Source of the DNA: an uncultured Clostridia bacterium
GTDB taxonomy: Bacteria > Bacillota > Clostridia > Oscillospirales > Acutalibacteraceae
Direction: 5' to 3'
Assembly (NCBI GenBank): GCA_947623505.1
Contig: CANQGT010000014.1
Span: forward strand, 1-53,793
DNA: 53,793 bases
Under the pieces are notes generated by a model. That model made no database searches. It worked only from the letters and a program-made list of their open reading frames with translations, and was not told where the DNA came from. Made by a program: the position numbers and the translations under genes. Each line of letters opens with the position of its first letter. Position 1 is the first letter of the stretch. This document shows positions 51,066 through 53,793 of the stretch, piece after piece.

Positions 51066-51782
51066 TTAAAACAGCGCATATTTCGTCGGTTTCAGTTTTT
51101 CTTTGCATTCTTTCCAATTCGGGCTAACCTCGGTCAAAAGTTTATAAAAATCTTTTGAGTGATTTGGATAAACAAAATGGCAGAGCTCGTGGTATATTAC
51201 CGAACGTATAATTTCTTCATCGTAAGCCGCAAGCCGTGAATTGAGGGTAACAATGTTTCTGCCGTGATAGCAATTTCCCCATTGAGAAGTCATTTTTCTT
51301 ATTCTGAGCTCGGGCGGCGTTTTGCTTTCGCCGAAGAAACGGGCGCAGCATTCCTCAAAAATCATCGGGAAAACACGCTTGGCGGTATCGGTAAGCAAAA
51401 AATCGTAGGCCGCTAACCTGTTTTCATATAATTCACTGCCGCGAACACGCAAAATAACGGTGTTTTTTTCCACGGCGGCAAAATTTTTATTTCCCTCGAA
51501 GAGCCTGAGATCGTATCCCCTGCCCAAAATATATATTTTGCTTTTGTCTTCAAGAGAAAAAGTATGCACAGGCAGCTCGGAAAGTTTTTTCTTCGCCATC
51601 AAAATTTTTTCGGCGTTTTGCAAAACAAACCCGTCAATAACGCAAAGAGGCACACACTCGTGGGCAGAAACAGAGATCAAACCGTCGCGGCGTATCCGCA
51701 GATTTATGTTTTTTACTTTCTTTCGCTCAAGAATATATTCAATTTGTGTATCTTTAAATTTCAGAATACGGCGCATATACAT
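51066..51782 (-). CDS. YgjP-like metallopeptidase domain protein (DUF45)
   Basis: 238 aa. The zinc motif HELCH lies in VIYHELCHFVYPNHSKDFY, with the upstream RIRKMTSQWGNCYHGRNIVT and TLNSRLAAYDEE blocks typical of YgjP/DUF45 proteins. Three possible starts (GTG 51785, ATG 51782, ATG 51776) are not distinguished by a ribosome binding site. No signal peptide; function poorly known in the family. Confidence 0.88.
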   Translation of the reverse strand: MYMRRILKFKDTQIEYILERKKVKNINLRIRRDGLISVSAHECVPLCVIDGFVLQNAEKILMAKKKLSELPVHTFSLEDKSKIYILGRGYDLRLFEGNKNFAAVEKNTVILRVRGSELYENRLAAYDFLLTDTAKRVFPMIFEECCARFFGESKTPPELRIRKMTSQWGNCYHGRNIVTLNSRLAAYDEEIIRSVIYHELCHFVYPNHSKDFYKLLTEVSPNWKECKEKLKPTKYALF

Positions 51783-51929
51783 CACGTTTCAATTAAAAAA
51801 TATATCATCTAAAACTCCGATAATTAATCGAATTATACAAGCAACGCCAAATATTTATATATTTTTATTATATTGAAAAAGTGATAAATTTCAACAATAT
51901 TTTTCAAACACAGCTGAAGAAAAAATGAA

Positions 51930-51961
51930 CAACAGCCTTCGGTGAATTCTAAAGACTGTTG
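51930..51961 (-). terminator. Terminator after the XRE/TPR regulator remnant
   Basis: Minus strand CAACAGTCTTT pairs with GAAGGCTGTTG (wobble pairs), followed by TTCATTTTTTC. Confidence 0.7.
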
Positions 51962-51972
51962 CTTTGCATAAG

Positions 51973-53001
51973 TTATTTCATAATATTGATAATTTCCTGA
52001 AATTCAGGTTTTGCCTTAAACGCATCCGACAGCGGATAATTATGAAGCATATAATTTGTCATTTGCGCACAAACGCTTGTGTCCGAAAATACAGAAGCGT
52101 CATTGCTCTTTTTATACACCGTTCCCTCAAAAAACAAATTATGCCGTTCTATTTCATCGGGAAGTGTGTCGAATCTTTTTGAAAGCTCGGCGCATTTTCT
52201 TAAATTCAACACGGCTTTTTCATCATCGCCAAGTCGTTGATACGCTTGCCCTAAATAGCCGTAAGTATAAATCACTCTTCTCCAAGATTCTCCGAACACC
52301 TCATCGGGATAAAACAGTTGATATACCGCTTTCATCTTTTCTAACGATTCAACCATTTCCTGTAATTCTTCTATCGACGGGTTTGTTTTATCTCGTGACG
52401 GGAAAATGACAAAGTGTTTTACGGCATCATCAAGACACGGAATCAGCTTGTCAATCAAATTTCTGCATCCGCTTCTAATGTTATCCTTATCCTCAAAATC
52501 GTGCATATAGCAAAGCAAATAATCCTTTGATTCTTTGATCGTCGGCATCGTGTCAAGAAGTTGATAAATATCCTCATAACAAATCGGGCATTTCTCTATT
52601 TGTTCCAAGCTTCTGTAATGATGGAGAATCAGATACTTTGCGTGAATTCTGATCACGTCATCCGTACAGTAATTCTGAATACGGTTATAAATGGCTGTGA
52701 TTTCTCCCGTGTATTCCATTGTCTTTTCAGGCGAATCACTGATCGCTTGAAGATATTGCATATACCTGACGGATATTCTGAAATCAGCAGGATATTTTTT
52801 GTATGCGTCCTTCATAAAATAACCAAATGGGCCTTCCGAACCGGCATACTGCTTTTTATCAAACTTTTCACAAAGCGCAAGAATTTCTTCTTCTTTTTTT
52901 GCCTTATCAACGCCGAGCAGGTCATCCGTTGAAACGGAAAAGAAATCTGCAATAGTCGGAAGCAGCTCAATGTCAGGATAGCTTTCGCCCGTTTCCCTTA
53001 A
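51973..53001 (-). pseudogene. XRE-family regulator with TPR-like domain, 5' end lost
   Basis: The frame is open from 53001 (just after TAA at 53002-53004) to 51973, about 342 codons. It begins LRETGESYPDIELLPTIADF, exactly the part that follows the recognition helix of XRE regulators (WERGESYPDIELLPxIA), then FFSVSTDDLLGVDK and a long helical repeat region (YGYLGQAYQRLGDDEKAVLN). The first 40 or so codons, containing the DNA-binding helices, are missing. An internal ATG at 52815 opens a 280-aa frame, but it has no clear ribosome binding site. The break point adjoins the serine recombinase, so insertion of that element is the likely cause. Confidence 0.75.
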
Positions 53002-53032
53002 TTAAAGATATTGTTGGGTAAAAAAAGAAAGG
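53002..53032. mobile_element. Putative boundary (attachment junction) of a serine-recombinase element
   Basis: Only about 30 bp lie between the recombinase stop codon (53033-53035) and the point where XRE homology begins. In Tn5397/Tn4451-like elements the large serine recombinase gene is likewise the last gene before one end. The exact crossover dinucleotide cannot be placed without the empty site. Confidence 0.45.
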
Positions 53033-53793
53033 TCAGTCGATTTTGCCGATGAAGCGGTAGTAGATTTCTACTTCCTGCTCACGACTTCCGTCCTCGCCCT
53101 TGACAGCTTCGTGGACGGTTATTTTTTCAATTAGAGTGTTCAGAAGTTCGGCGGTCAGCTCCACAGGGTTGACATACTGTTTCATTAGGGCAATCCACTT
53201 TTCAGCATCCGCTGCGGTCTGTACGGCGGCTTCCATCATTTCGTGAAGCTGTCTTATTTTTGTTTCAAGCTCCTTTTGCTCGTTCTGGTACTTCTCGGAC
53301 AGCATATTGAAATTATACTCGGTTATGCGTCCGGCAGACCAGTCCTCATACATTTTAGCAAACAGCCCGTCAACCTCGGCTTTACGCTTTTCCGCCTTTT
53401 TCAGCTCCGCAGCCTGCTTTTTCTTCGCAGAGTTTCTTTCTCTGTCGCTGGCATTGAGCAGCCGTTTCAGCAGCTTGTCCTCGTCTTTCTGTGCCAACAT
53501 AGACCAGTATTGCAGTCTTGCAAGCACATAGGCATACAGTACATCATAACGGATATAGTGCATGGAACACTGGCGTAATCCCTGTCCGTTCTTGCTGCAA
53601 TGGTAGTACCCGTATGGGTTCTTATTCTGCTTGTTTTCCCCATAGGCTAAAGACCATCCGCAGTCTGCACATTTTATCAATCCTGCGAAAATCTGTGTTG
53701 TACCATTTCTGCGTTTCCTGCGTCTGCTTGCAATCAGCTCCTGAACTTTTTGGAACACTTCTTCAGAAATAATGGCTTCGTGGGTATTTTCCA
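53033..53793 (-). CDS. Large serine recombinase, C-terminal part (TndX/TnpX-like; runs off the window)
   Basis: The last 252 residues are visible; the frame is open through the right edge (ENTHEAIISEEVFQKVQELI is the usual inter-domain segment). A recombinase zinc beta-ribbon follows with CADCGWSL and YYHCSKN...C. Next comes a long coiled coil (about residues 100-200 of the visible part) and a DUF4368-type end (EVEIYYRFIGKID). The catalytic N-terminal resolvase domain lies outside. It mobilises an integrative element expected to extend to the right of this window. Confidence 0.9.
   Translation of the reverse strand, partial: ENTHEAIISEEVFQKVQELIASRRRKRRNGTTQIFAGLIKCADCGWSLAYGENKQNKNPYGYYHCSKNGQGLRQCSMHYIRYDVLYAYVLARLQYWSMLAQKDEDKLLKRLLNASDRERNSAKKKQAAELKKAEKRKAEVDGLFAKMYEDWSAGRITEYNFNMLSEKYQNEQKELETKIRQLHEMMEAAVQTAADAEKWIALMKQYVNPVELTAELLNTLIEKITVHEAVKGEDGSREQEVEIYYRFIGKID

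Noticed and set aside
1-53793. CRISPR array
   Set aside because: No series of regularly spaced repeats was seen anywhere in the window.

Overview
The window looks like the chromosome of an anaerobic, spore-forming Firmicute of class Clostridia, most likely the Oscillospiraceae/Ruminococcaceae. The evidence is a complete spoIIA operon (spoIIAA-spoIIAB-sigF), a GerW sporulation protein, a T-box on valS, strong AGGAGG ribosome binding sites, an scpA-scpB-ytfI-gerW-type cluster and a biotin-dependent carboxyltransferase operon. Nearly everything is on the minus strand. The exceptions are metA, a DUF1292 gene with the 6S RNA behind it, and one alpha/beta-hydrolase-like gene.

Layout. Positions 1-150 hold the leader and promoter of an rRNA operon running out of the left edge. 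Next come metA (+), the spoIIA operon, and folC-valS behind a T-box. From 6.8 to 8.1 kb lie a long structured non-coding transcript with its own promoter and terminator, a DUF1292 gene and a probable 6S RNA. From 8.1 to 24.8 kb runs a capsule/exopolysaccharide locus read leftward. Its conserved right half is an NAD-epimerase homologue, CpsB-like phosphatase, Wzz, BY-kinase, sugar transferase and CDP-glucose dehydratase. Its more AT-rich variable middle holds Wzy, Wzx, LicD, an epimerase, a cytidylyltransferase, an aldolase fusion and an ATP-grasp protein, with several gene scars. UDP-glucuronate decarboxylase and an LCP ligase close it. At 25.0-26.1 kb, directly upstream of the locus, are a tyrosine recombinase gene and a 214-bp segment bounded by perfect 18-bp inverted repeats, which reads as a DNA-inversion switch.

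From 26.4 to 29.5 kb is a three-gene carboxyltransferase/biotin carrier operon that resembles transcarboxylase. From 29.7 to 41 kb is one run of 13 closely packed housekeeping and cell-envelope genes: lipoprotein, WalR/WalK-like two-component system, YqhQ, PrmC, site-2 protease, ScpA, ScpB, YtfI, GerW, DacF-like carboxypeptidase, RluB-type pseudouridine synthase and GH16. From 41.2 to 51 kb are nucleobase salvage and transport genes: xpt, a BMP-type nucleoside ABC transporter and hpt in one operon, then upp-uraA. Between them is a divergent alpha/beta-hydrolase-like gene that appears to start at CTG. The right end holds a metallopeptidase, an XRE/TPR regulator that has lost its 5' end, and the 3' part of a large serine recombinase. 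This is one end of an integrated mobile element that appears to have truncated the regulator.

The most interesting observation is the probable invertible promoter element with its linked recombinase at the head of the capsule locus. The second is the roughly 520-nt non-coding transcript at 6.8-7.35 kb, which I could not assign to a known RNA family. No tRNA gene, CRISPR array or complete insertion sequence was seen.
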